From: Flavobacteriaceae bacterium
Lineage (GTDB): Bacteria > Bacteroidota > Bacteroidia > Flavobacteriales > Flavobacteriaceae
Assembly (NCBI GenBank): GCA_016763215.1
Contig: JAESUF010000361.1
Location: 1 to 14,411, forward strand
Length of the DNA: 14,411 nucleotides
Reading direction: 5' to 3'
The notes under the pieces are model-generated. The model did no database searches. It saw nothing but the letters and a program-made list of their open reading frames with translations, and was not told the DNA's origin. A program made the translations under genes and the position numbers. Positions 5,359 through 12,688 of the stretch are shown here, one piece after another (position 1 is the stretch's first letter; each line of letters opens with the position of its first letter).

Positions 5359-7134
5359 TTATCCTCTATAGATTCTTTCGTAGAGATCATTATAAATCTC
5401 TTTGATGATTTTTCGTTTCATTTTCATAGTAGGTGTCAGCTGACCTCCATCAATAGACCATTCTTCGGGAGTTAATTCAAACTTTTTAATTTGTTCCCAT
5501 TTTCCAAAGTTTTTATTACATTCATCTACTTCTCTTTGAATTCTATCAATAACAATCTGAGAGCTAGCGATTTCTGAATAAGTTTTCCCTATATCATGAC
5601 CTTTTCTTTCTATCCAATCTTCAATAAAAATGAAATTAGGTTGTATTAAAGCAGCGGGCATTTTTTCTCCATCGCCAATCACCATAATTTGTTCTATAAA
5701 ACGAGATTGCTTCAATTCTCCTTCTAATAAGGGAGGAACTACATATTTTCCTCCAGAAGTTTTAAACATTTCTTTTGTTCGACCAGTAATCTTTATAAAG
5801 CCATCTTTAGATACTTCTCCTTTGTCACCCGTATGAAAATAACCGTCTTTAAGTACTTCAGCAGTTTTCTCAGGGTCTTTATAATACCCTTTCATAACAT
5901 TGGGTCCTTTGGTTAAGATTTCACCATTCTCATTAATTTTCACTTCAACTCCGTCTAAAATTCTCCCTACGGTCCCAATTCTAAATCCTCCATTTCTTTG
6001 GTCATTTACTGAAATTACTGGCGAAGTTTCAGTTAGTCCATAGCCTTCCATAATTGGCATTCCTGCAGCAGCAAAAAATCGAGTGAGTCTTGGTTGTAAG
6101 GCAGCACTTCCAGACACCATTAAATCTAATCGTCCACCTAAACCCTCTTTTATTTTTGAGAAAATAAGTTTTCTTGCAATTTTTAGTTTCTGTTCATACC
6201 ACCAACCATTTGCGCCATAGGGTTCAAACTGTAAAGCCAAATCAATTGACCAATAAAAGAGTTTTTGTTTGAATCCTGATAATTCCTCACCACGACCATA
6301 AATTTTATCAAATACTTTTTCGTAGAGTCTTGGAACAGCTGTCATTACATGAGGTTTTACTTCTTTTAAGTTATCACTCATTTTTTCAATAGATTCAGCA
6401 AAATGTATTTCAACTCCACAGTATTGGTATAAGTAGAGCATCATTCTCTCAAAAATATGGCAAATTGGTAAAAAACTTAGAGCTATCGAATCTCCTATAT
6501 CTAAAGGAACTCTTTTTTCACTGGCCAACACATTAGAAACGATGTTGCTATGTGAAAGCATTACACCTTTTGGTCTTCCTGTTGTTCCAGATGTATATAT
6601 TAATGTAGCTAAATCATCACCCGTTACGGCTTCTTTTCTAGCCTCTACCTCACTTTGATTACTTTCGTCTTTTCCTAATTCTAAGACTTCATTCCAACTT
6701 TTCTCACCTTTGATATCATCAAAAGTGAATACTTCTTTCAGTTGTGTATTTCCTTTTATTTGATTTAATTTTTCTATAATTAAATCATCGGAAGCAAAAC
6801 AGTAACTCGATTCAGAATGATTCAAAACATAATCATAGTCTTCTTTTGAGATGGTTGGGTAAATGGGAACGTTTTGAGCTCCAATTTGAAGTATTCCTAT
6901 ATCAACTATATTCCACTCTGTTCTATTGTTGGTTGAAATGACTGCGACTTTATCGTTTTCTTTTACTCCTAATCGTAATAAACCTCTACTAATAGCATTG
7001 GCTTTTTTTATGTATTCTTCATTAGAAGTAGCTATCCAGTCTTGTCCATACTTCGTTACAAAAGTCTTCTTTAAATTGAATTTTTTCTGAGCATAGTAAG
7101 GAAAGTCGAATAATCGAGTGATTTCTGTTGACAT
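5359..7134 (-). CDS. Long-chain fatty acid--CoA ligase (AMP-forming), copy 1
   Basis: It activates long-chain fatty acids to acyl-CoA through an acyl-AMP intermediate. ATG 7134 is chosen (MSTEITRLFDFPYY, 591 residues) because it aligns with the start of the neighbouring paralog; an in-frame TTG at 7182 adds only a 16-residue tail with no counterpart. Motifs are the AMP-binding P-loop YTSGTTGRPKG (180-190), the A5 motif GYGLTETSP (364-372), GYFHTGDKG (431-439) with Asp437, the hinge region TGRTKEMFKTSGGKY (450-464), and PTMKMKRK (568-575), which carries the C-terminal catalytic Lys. Length and motifs fit the FAA1/COG1022 class. No membrane span is seen. The upstream paralog ends 84 nt before this start with no terminator between, so co-transcription is likely, and a strong terminator follows. 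The gene may feed beta-oxidation or lipid recycling. Confidence 0.93.
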   Translation of the reverse strand: MSTEITRLFDFPYYAQKKFNLKKTFVTKYGQDWIATSNEEYIKKANAISRGLLRLGVKENDKVAVISTNNRTEWNIVDIGILQIGAQNVPIYPTISKEDYDYVLNHSESSYCFASDDLIIEKLNQIKGNTQLKEVFTFDDIKGEKSWNEVLELGKDESNQSEVEARKEAVTGDDLATLIYTSGTTGRPKGVMLSHSNIVSNVLASEKRVPLDIGDSIALSFLPICHIFERMMLYLYQYCGVEIHFAESIEKMSDNLKEVKPHVMTAVPRLYEKVFDKIYGRGEELSGFKQKLFYWSIDLALQFEPYGANGWWYEQKLKIARKLIFSKIKEGLGGRLDLMVSGSAALQPRLTRFFAAAGMPIMEGYGLTETSPVISVNDQRNGGFRIGTVGRILDGVEVKINENGEILTKGPNVMKGYYKDPEKTAEVLKDGYFHTGDKGEVSKDGFIKITGRTKEMFKTSGGKYVVPPLLEGELKQSRFIEQIMVIGDGEKMPAALIQPNFIFIEDWIERKGHDIGKTYSEIASSQIVIDRIQREVDECNKNFGKWEQIKKFELTPEEWSIDGGQLTPTMKMKRKIIKEIYNDLYERIYRG

Positions 7135-7218
7135 ATATATATTCTGTAAAAATTTGTTGAATGCCAAATTACAAAAAAGCAACAGATTTCACAATATTCT
7201 ATTTGAAGGAGTAACTTT

Positions 7219-8982
7219 CTATGAATTGTAGATTTTATCGTGTAAATCTCGATGTTTCTCTAAAATGACCTTCCTTCTCATTTTCATAGTGGGAGTAAGG
7301 TGACCAGAATCTACAGTCCATTCTTTAGAAGTTATTTCAAAGGTTTTAATTTGTTCCCATTTTCCAAAACTTTTGTTATAGTGGTCAATCTCTTTTTGAA
7401 TTCGATCTCGGAGTTTTTTACTTTTATTAACCTCTTTAATAGTATAGCCTTTTCGTTTTGACCATTCCTTTACAAAGTCAAAATTGAGTTGAATTAGCGC
7501 AGCTGGCATTTTCTGCTCTTCTCCAATAACCATTATTTGGTCTATAAAACGCGATTTTTTGAATTCACTTTCTAAAACTGCTGGAGCAATATATTTGCCT
7601 CCAGATGTTTTGAAAATTTCTTTTTTCCGATCTGTTATTTTAAGAAAACCGTCAGCATCTATTTCACCAATATCACCCGAGTGTAGATATCCATTTTTTA
7701 TGGTCTCTCTTGTCAGGTCTTCTCTTTTATAATACCCTTGCATTACACAGTGACCTTTCATTAAGATTTCACCATCTTCAGCAATTTTCACCTCAATTCC
7801 ATCCAATGGTTTTCCAACGGTACCAATTTTTAAGCCATTATTTCTAGTATCATTCAATGTCGCACCAGGAGATGATTCCGTCATTCCATATCCCTCATAA
7901 ATAGGAATATCAGCAGCTGTAAAGACACGAATAAGCCTTGATTGTAATGGGGCACTTCCCGATAACATAAACTCTAAGTTATTTCCTAAAGCTTCTCTCC
8001 ACTTACTGAAAATAAGCTTGTTGGCAATTTTTAATTGAAAGTGATACCATCCACTATTCTTTTTATAAGGCTCGTATTTTTCACCTAGGGCTAAAGCCCA
8101 AAAGAACACTCTTTTTTTTATTCCAGAGAGCTGACTTCCTTTGCTTATAATTTTATCGAATATCTTTTCTAAGAGTCTAGGGACAACGGCTAACATATGT
8201 GGTTTTACTTCTCTGATAGTATCTCCTAACTGTTCAATACTTTCCGCAAAATAAATTTCAAAGCCCATTATTTGAGCATAATAACCAGCTGCTCTTTCAT
8301 AGACATGACTTACGGGTAGATAACTGATGATTCTTTTTCCTGAGCCTACAATGTTTAACCGTTCTCTAGTTGCTTTTATATTTTGAACTATATTATTATG
8401 AGAGAGCATCACTCCTTTGGGAGTACCAGTAGTACCTGACGTATAGATGATGGTGGCTACATCTTTTGGAGAGATCTTTTTCTTTAGCTCCTCAACGACA
8501 CTTTGAGAGGTTAGATCTTCTCCTAGTTTTAAAAATGCATTCCAACCTGTTTCACTAGTATCATCATCAAATCGATAGATTTCTTTAAGTTTTGTGTTTC
8601 CTTGAACAGCTTTTACTTTTTGATAAATATCATCGCCAGCTACAAAACAAAATTTGGCATCAGAATGATTCAACACATACTCATAATCTTTTTCTGATAG
8701 TGTAGCATACAAGGGAACATTTTGAGCGCCAATTTGTAAAGAACCTATGTCTACAAAATGCCATTTGGGGTGGTTTACAGGAACTATAATAGCGATCTTG
8801 TCGTTCTGTTGTACACCTAGTTTTAATAAAGCTCTGCTAACTTGATTGGAAGTATTGATAAACTCTTGAGTAGTATAGTTTTTCCATGTATTATTTTCTT
8901 TATAAACAAAACAATTTTGTTGAGGAAATTGCTCTTGTTGGTAGTATGGACAATCAAAAAGGCGTAATATTTGTTGTGGCAT
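7219..8982 (-). CDS. Long-chain fatty acid--CoA ligase (AMP-forming), copy 2
   Basis: A 587-residue paralog of the downstream gene, expected to carry out the same acyl-AMP/acyl-CoA chemistry. ATG 8982 gives MPQQILRLFDCPYY. Motifs are the P-loop YTSGTTGTPKG (180-190), GYGMTESSP (364-372), GYLHSGDIG (431-439) with Asp437, TDRKKEIFKTSGGKY (450-464) and PTMKMRRK (564-571). The first roughly 510 residues keep the same numbering as copy 1 with no gap needed, which indicates a tandem duplication. Differences cluster at places that could change acyl specificity, for example VSHVYERAAGYY here against ICHIFERMMLYL (224-235), and GATLN against VISVN after the A5 motif. It is the promoter-proximal gene of the pair, but no clean TAnnTTTG box is seen between it and the terminator at 9008-9044. 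Confidence 0.93.
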   Translation of the reverse strand: MPQQILRLFDCPYYQQEQFPQQNCFVYKENNTWKNYTTQEFINTSNQVSRALLKLGVQQNDKIAIIVPVNHPKWHFVDIGSLQIGAQNVPLYATLSEKDYEYVLNHSDAKFCFVAGDDIYQKVKAVQGNTKLKEIYRFDDDTSETGWNAFLKLGEDLTSQSVVEELKKKISPKDVATIIYTSGTTGTPKGVMLSHNNIVQNIKATRERLNIVGSGKRIISYLPVSHVYERAAGYYAQIMGFEIYFAESIEQLGDTIREVKPHMLAVVPRLLEKIFDKIISKGSQLSGIKKRVFFWALALGEKYEPYKKNSGWYHFQLKIANKLIFSKWREALGNNLEFMLSGSAPLQSRLIRVFTAADIPIYEGYGMTESSPGATLNDTRNNGLKIGTVGKPLDGIEVKIAEDGEILMKGHCVMQGYYKREDLTRETIKNGYLHSGDIGEIDADGFLKITDRKKEIFKTSGGKYIAPAVLESEFKKSRFIDQIMVIGEEQKMPAALIQLNFDFVKEWSKRKGYTIKEVNKSKKLRDRIQKEIDHYNKSFGKWEQIKTFEITSKEWTVDSGHLTPTMKMRRKVILEKHRDLHDKIYNS

Positions 8983-9007
8983 AGTAGTTGTTTGTTGCCT
9001 ACAAGAT

Positions 9008-9044
9008 AAAAAAATAATAGGTCTCCATACTATAGAGACCTATT
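9008..9044 (-). terminator. Intrinsic terminator after the pentapeptide-repeat gene
   Basis: AATAGGTCTC (9016-9025) pairs perfectly with GAGACCTATT (9035-9044) around a 9-nt loop. On the minus strand the stem is followed by A then T7 (9014-9008). It lies about 100 nt past the pentapeptide gene and only 25 nt before the ATG of acyl-CoA synthetase copy 2, so it could also act as a leader attenuator for that operon. Confidence 0.75.
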
Positions 9045-9147
9045 AAGGTTGATGATAGTTGCCCCCCAGTAACTACTATCGACCAAATTTTCGATTGCGA
9101 AGTTATAAAAGGGAAACTTTATACAAATAGGTATTTATACCTGTTTT

Positions 9148-9864
9148 TTATTGATTGTTTAAAAGATGTCTAGAAAAACTCTTCCCATTGATCTTAGTGT
9201 ACTTAGAATCAATGTCATAAGCTACTTTCATTCCTGAAATATCAAATCTACCTCGTACTTCTGTATATTTAATATTTAAATCTTCTTCAAATTTTGCATT
9301 GTTAAAAGAGACACCGTTTCTAAATTTAGTATACTTAAACGTAGCTGTTTCTTCAAAAACAGTATTTGCAAAGCTTATAAAATTGTCGAATTCCGCGTAT
9401 TTAAAAGTACTATCCTCTTGAAATTTAGCATTTTCAAATGAAGCGTTTCTTTCAAATTTAGAGTATTTAAACATTGCTTTTCTTTCGAATGTACAGTTTT
9501 TAAAAATGACATCATTTTCAAAATTAGCAATGAATGTATAACCACTATTTTCTCCATCAGGGATATAGGCTAATACATCATCTTGAAAAGTACAATTGAC
9601 AAAAGAAATTTCTGTATCAATAAGATTTTTAATGGTATTGCTACCTTTGTTATTCCACCATCTTTTTTTTCTAGGAAGATTTTTTAATTTTTCTTCAATA
9701 TCAGTAAAATCTAAATCGCCAACAATTGTTGCATTGGATATTGAGATTGATTTTCCAGCTTTAATATCTTTAATAATATCACTAGCGTCAACAGTTTTTT
9801 GAGAGAAAGCTACCAAACTAGTAAAAGTTAAGAAAAAGCTTAAAAGAGTAATTTTATTTTTCAT
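9148..9864 (-). CDS. Exported pentapeptide-repeat protein
   Basis: A 238-residue protein with a signal peptide at residues 1-22 (hydrophobic to AFSQ). After a linker with a basic patch (PRKKRWW, 64-70), residues 109-205 consist of five-residue steps centred on Phe, in alternating blocks such as TFERK, AMFKY, SKFER, NASFE, NAKFQ, EDSTF and KYAEF. Larger units of about 20 residues recur (FKY-x-x-F, then SF-x-N-x-x-F). This is the Phe-centred pentapeptide class, which folds as a right-handed quadrilateral beta helix. Cys91 and Cys124 both sit in NCTF contexts. Export distinguishes it from the cytoplasmic gyrase-protecting Qnr/MfpA type, so a structural or envelope role is more likely; its partner is unknown. 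The gene is divergent from the radical SAM cassette and separated from it by 467 nt. Confidence 0.85.
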   Translation of the reverse strand: MKNKITLLSFFLTFTSLVAFSQKTVDASDIIKDIKAGKSISISNATIVGDLDFTDIEEKLKNLPRKKRWWNNKGSNTIKNLIDTEISFVNCTFQDDVLAYIPDGENSGYTFIANFENDVIFKNCTFERKAMFKYSKFERNASFENAKFQEDSTFKYAEFDNFISFANTVFEETATFKYTKFRNGVSFNNAKFEEDLNIKYTEVRGRFDISGMKVAYDIDSKYTKINGKSFSRHLLNNQ

Positions 9865-10331
9865 TGTTATAAGTTTTAATACACTCTAAAGACAGCAATG
9901 CTGTTTTTTTGTGACAGTCGGTCTAAATTAAGTTTTAAGAAATGGTATTCTATGAACCGCAGCACTAAAAATACAAAAAACAATTAAAGAAACTGAACAG
10001 TTAAAAAATGCGATATAAATTAAAATAGGACTGTCAATAAAGTCTTTTATATGTCAGTTTGAGGTCTTTCGAGATATTATAACTAAGTAACATTTCAAAT
10101 TGACTGGATGTTTTATTTATAATTCATATTATTTTTTCAGGCTTTTTTGTGGTCTGTTATTCGTATTTATGGTTAGTTACTTATGGTTAAGTAATAATAC
10201 CCGTTTCTAGAAACCATGATTTCTACCTTAAAATCCTCCATCTATAATTTGGTTCTTTGAGAGTGAGAGTTCTTGATAATCAGTTTTTTATCAAATCTCG
10301 GAAATTAATTATTAACCTAAATCCAAAAATT
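9865..10331. other. Long divergent intergenic region upstream of the peptide cassette
   Basis: No gene longer than about 20 codons is seen. Structures present are ACAGC-AAT-GCTGT (9892-9904) followed by T6 on the plus strand, a TTACTT/AAGTAA hairpin (10177-10194), a perfect 12-bp palindrome GTTTCTAGAAAC (10203-10214), and TTGATAA/TTATCAA (10273-10294) just before the peptide start. TATAATTTG at 10243-10251 resembles a -7 box with one extra base, but no TTG lies at the right distance. The region must hold promoters for the cassette and probably for the pentapeptide gene; I cannot place them with confidence. Confidence 0.4.
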
Positions 10332-10532
10332 ATGGGAGTAGTAGTATTGTATGCTGCAGGTATCAGAGAAGCAGTAGCTTCTAATGACCTTGAAAAAATG
10401 AAAGCAGTAGCTAGTCAAGCAAAAGCATCAATTAGAGCTCATGGAGACTTGCATGTTGCTTACTTAGACCTAGTAGAGGCTATCGAAGCTTTTAAGGGGA
10501 AAGGGAAAAAAGGTAAAGGCGGTAAGAAATAA
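10332..10532 (+). CDS. Small GDL-motif (DUF1843-like) peptide, candidate radical SAM substrate
   Basis: A 66-residue peptide starting at ATG 10332 (MGVVVLYAAGIREAV). An in-frame TTG at 10257 is rejected: its 25-residue extension is unlike the rest and the ATG has a normal A-rich leader. Residues 8-54 look like two helices, each preceded by a turn motif, SNDL (17-20) and HGDL (37-40), with matching spacing to EKMKAVASQA and HVAYLDLVEA, so an internal duplication is possible. Residues 55-66 are a tail of seven Lys and five Gly. There is no Cys, so radical thioether chemistry is excluded, and no signal peptide is seen. From memory it resembles DUF1843 peptides that accompany radical SAM/SPASM enzymes. 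The enzyme gene starts 72 nt downstream, past a strong hairpin. The substrate role is inferred from this context. Confidence 0.8.
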   Translation: MGVVVLYAAGIREAVASNDLEKMKAVASQAKASIRAHGDLHVAYLDLVEAIEAFKGKGKKGKGGKK

Positions 10533-10548
10533 TCGCTTTTCCTTTTTT

Positions 10549-10584
10549 AAGTTTAAGAGGTGTTACGCCTCTTAAACTTTTTTT
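10549..10584 (+). terminator. Strong intrinsic terminator or attenuator between peptide and maturase genes
   Basis: AAGTTTAAGAGG (10549-10560) pairs perfectly with CCTCTTAAACTT (10568-10579) around a 7-nt loop, and the T-run covers 10578-10584. It starts 16 nt past the peptide stop and ends 20 nt before the radical SAM ATG. I see no promoter in that gap, so partial read-through is the likely way the downstream genes are expressed, which would leave the peptide transcript in excess. Confidence 0.85.
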
Positions 10585-10604
10585 AATTATCTAAATCTAC
10601 ATTT

Positions 10605-12047
10605 ATGAAAGAAAACTCAACTCGATATCGTATTAGAGACGATTATAAGACAGCAACACCTGTACATGTAGTATGGGAAATAACATTGGCATGTAATTTA
10701 AAATGTTCTCATTGCGGATCAAGAGCAGGAAAAGTAAGGCCAGGTGAGCTGACAACAGAACAGTGTTTTGAGGTAATTGATAGTTTAAAGAAATTAGGGA
10801 CTCGTGAGATCACAATTATTGGAGGAGAGGCCTTCTTAAGAAAAGACTGGACGGATCTTATTCGTAGAATTGATGAAAGCGGTATGGAATGCTCAATGCA
10901 AACTGGAGCGTATAATTTAAATGAAAAAAGAATACTAGCTGCGAAAGAAGCCGGAATTAGAAATATTGGGGTTTCTATTGATGGTTTAGCTAAAACTCAT
11001 AATGAAATTAGAGGAAGAAAAGATTCTTTTGATCATGTAATACGTTGCTTGCAATTATTAAAAAAGCATGACATTGTATCGAGCGTGAATACGGTAATGA
11101 CTAAGAAAAATAAAAATGAACTAGATGAATTGTTAGATATCATAATCGAGAATGGCGTTAAAAATTGGCAAGTACAATTGGTAGTCGCTATGGGAAATGC
11201 TGTTGATCATGCAGATGAATTGATCTTACAGCCTTATGAACTGATCGATTTTTATGATAATTTAATCAAAATATACAGAAAAGCATTGGCTAATAATGTG
11301 CTTGTGCAAGCAGGAAATAACATTGGCTATTTTGGACCTTATGAGCATATTTGGAGGCAGGGAAGTGAGGCTTATTTTACAGGTTGCTCTGCCGGACATA
11401 CGGCTCTTGGTATTGAGGCTGATGGAAAGATTAAAGGCTGTCCATCATTACCAACGTCTGATTATACAGGCGGAAATGTAAAGAACATGAAGATTGAAGA
11501 TATTTGGAGATACAGTGAAGAGATGTTTTTTTCAAGGTATCGAAATAAGGAAGAGTTATGGGGTGGGTGCAAAGGCTGTTATTACGAATCTTCTTGTTTA
11601 GCAGGTTGTACTTGGACCAGTCATGTACTCTTTGGAAAAAGAGGAAACAACCCTTTCTGCCATCATAGAGCTATCGAATTAGATAAAAAAGGACACAGAG
11701 AGCGCATTCGTAAAATTAAAGAAGCAGAAGGTGTTGCTTTTGATTATGGATTGTTTGAAATAGTAGTTGAAGATAAAGAAGGAAATATTATTGAAGTGCA
11801 AACACCAACTTCTACAGAGAAAGTTGAAGATGATTTTGGTGATCGAATTCCAAGAGACCCTGAAGCTTTAAAATTATGTCATGGTTGTAATCATCATATC
11901 TATGAATCTTCTGAAGTATGTGATTTCTGTCATCAAGATGTAGCTGAAACGGATGCTACCTACAATGCGGCAATGGAAAAAGCAAAAGCAGCGCTTACTA
12001 AAATGGAAAAAGTGTTGATGAAGCATGAGATAATGTTAGATAAATAA
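10605..12047 (+). CDS. Radical SAM/SPASM peptide maturase with C-terminal zinc ribbon
   Basis: A 480-residue enzyme starting at ATG 10605. The radical SAM domain begins with CNLKCSHC (30-37): Cys30, Cys34 and Cys37 form the CxxxCxxC motif that binds the SAM-cleaving 4Fe-4S cluster. GGEAF (73-77) stands for the GGEP motif, and NIGVSIDG (120-127) is a core strand. The SPASM domain is complete: Cys261, Cys279, then C-x2-C-x5-C-x3-C at 322, 325, 331 and 335, and Cys352, enough for two auxiliary clusters. An added C-terminal unit has CHGC (425-428) and CDFC (439-442), a likely zinc ribbon, before a Lys/Ala-rich helix (450-476). SPASM enzymes mostly modify peptides, and the small peptide 72 nt upstream is the obvious substrate. 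The methyltransferase gene follows after 2 nt. The reaction type is unknown. No RRE-like PqqD domain is recognisable in it or beside it. Confidence 0.92.
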   Translation: MKENSTRYRIRDDYKTATPVHVVWEITLACNLKCSHCGSRAGKVRPGELTTEQCFEVIDSLKKLGTREITIIGGEAFLRKDWTDLIRRIDESGMECSMQTGAYNLNEKRILAAKEAGIRNIGVSIDGLAKTHNEIRGRKDSFDHVIRCLQLLKKHDIVSSVNTVMTKKNKNELDELLDIIIENGVKNWQVQLVVAMGNAVDHADELILQPYELIDFYDNLIKIYRKALANNVLVQAGNNIGYFGPYEHIWRQGSEAYFTGCSAGHTALGIEADGKIKGCPSLPTSDYTGGNVKNMKIEDIWRYSEEMFFSRYRNKEELWGGCKGCYYESSCLAGCTWTSHVLFGKRGNNPFCHHRAIELDKKGHRERIRKIKEAEGVAFDYGLFEIVVEDKEGNIIEVQTPTSTEKVEDDFGDRIPRDPEALKLCHGCNHHIYESSEVCDFCHQDVAETDATYNAAMEKAKAALTKMEKVLMKHEIMLDK

Positions 12048-12049
12048 GG

Positions 12050-12628
12050 ATGAAATCTTTTCAAGATATCTCAGATTATATAGAAATACAGACCTCCGAA
12101 ATTGAAGAAAGTTTCGATTTGGGTGATCTGACTGTCAAGTATGGATTGCAATCGTTTCGATATGGTACATCCGATTATTTAGATGATTTGTTCAACGTAC
12201 TTCAATTAAATGAAAAAACTGTTTTTTATGATTTAGGAAGTGGTTACGGAAAGGTAATTTTATACGGAGCCTATCACTATCCAAAAGTTCAATTCAAAGG
12301 GATTGAAATTATAGAAGAACGGAATAAAATTTGCAATACTTTAATTGATAAACTCCAACTAAAAAATATCAAAACGTATTGCACAGATTTTTTTGAGGTT
12401 GATTTTAGTGATGGAGATGTTTTTTATATTTTTAATCCGTTGTATGAACCAATGTATGAAAAACTCATTCAGAAATTGCACAGCATTGCACTGGTTAAAC
12501 CAATTACAATTGTAGCGGAATCTAAATGCGATGTGTTCGATACTATTTCTTGGTTATCGAATGAAAAAAGTATCTATGACGCTATCGATATTAGAAAGAA
12601 ATTAAAATTCTATACCTCAATTTTATAG
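12050..12628 (+). CDS. Class I SAM-dependent methyltransferase, DOT1-like
   Basis: A 192-residue protein whose ATG lies 2 nt after the radical SAM stop, with the upstream AAGG too close to serve as its own ribosome site, so translation is probably coupled. The Rossmann core shows motif I DLGSGYGK (61-68), the acidic end of strand 2 at GIEI (84-87, Glu86), CTDF (111-114) as motif III and NPLY (129-132) as motif IV. The RYGTSDYL segment before motif I, followed by VFYDLGSGYGKVIL and GIE, is close in layout to DOT1 lysine methyltransferases (YGxTS, FVDLGSGVG, GVE), though NPLY replaces the Asn-Asn-Phe of DOT1. With a Lys-rich peptide encoded in the same unit, lysine N-methylation is an attractive but untested idea. 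Small-molecule or RNA substrates remain possible. Confidence 0.85.
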   Translation: MKSFQDISDYIEIQTSEIEESFDLGDLTVKYGLQSFRYGTSDYLDDLFNVLQLNEKTVFYDLGSGYGKVILYGAYHYPKVQFKGIEIIEERNKICNTLIDKLQLKNIKTYCTDFFEVDFSDGDVFYIFNPLYEPMYEKLIQKLHSIALVKPITIVAESKCDVFDTISWLSNEKSIYDAIDIRKKLKFYTSIL

Positions 12629-12652
12629 GGATTAAGAAGTTTTCAATAAAAT

Positions 12653-12680
12653 AAAAAAGGCTAGTTTTTTACAACCAGCC
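12653..12680 (-). terminator. Intrinsic terminator after purL
   Basis: On the minus strand GGCTGGTT (12680-12673) pairs with AACTAGCC (12666-12659) with one mismatch and a 6-nt loop, followed by T6 (12658-12653). It starts 8 nt past the purL stop codon. On the plus strand, where it follows the methyltransferase gene, the run after the stem is ATTTTGTTTT, so some bidirectional activity is possible. Confidence 0.75.
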
Positions 12681-12688
12681 ATTTTGTT

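Noticed and set aside
7135..7182. TTG 7182 as the start of acyl-CoA synthetase copy 1
   Set aside because: The paralog starts at the position equivalent to ATG 7134, and the extension has no counterpart.
9300..9560. Short repeated DNA motifs that might be a CRISPR or VNTR array
   Set aside because: The periodicity is the pentapeptide-coding pattern; units are degenerate, without constant repeats and unique spacers.
9892..9910. Plus-strand terminator
   Set aside because: The stem is only 5 bp and no plus-strand gene lies upstream of it; it is kept only as a note in the intergenic entry.
10257..10331. Upstream in-frame TTG as the start of the small peptide
   Set aside because: The 25-residue extension has no resemblance to the rest, TTG is rare as a start here, and the ATG at 10332 has a normal A-rich leader.
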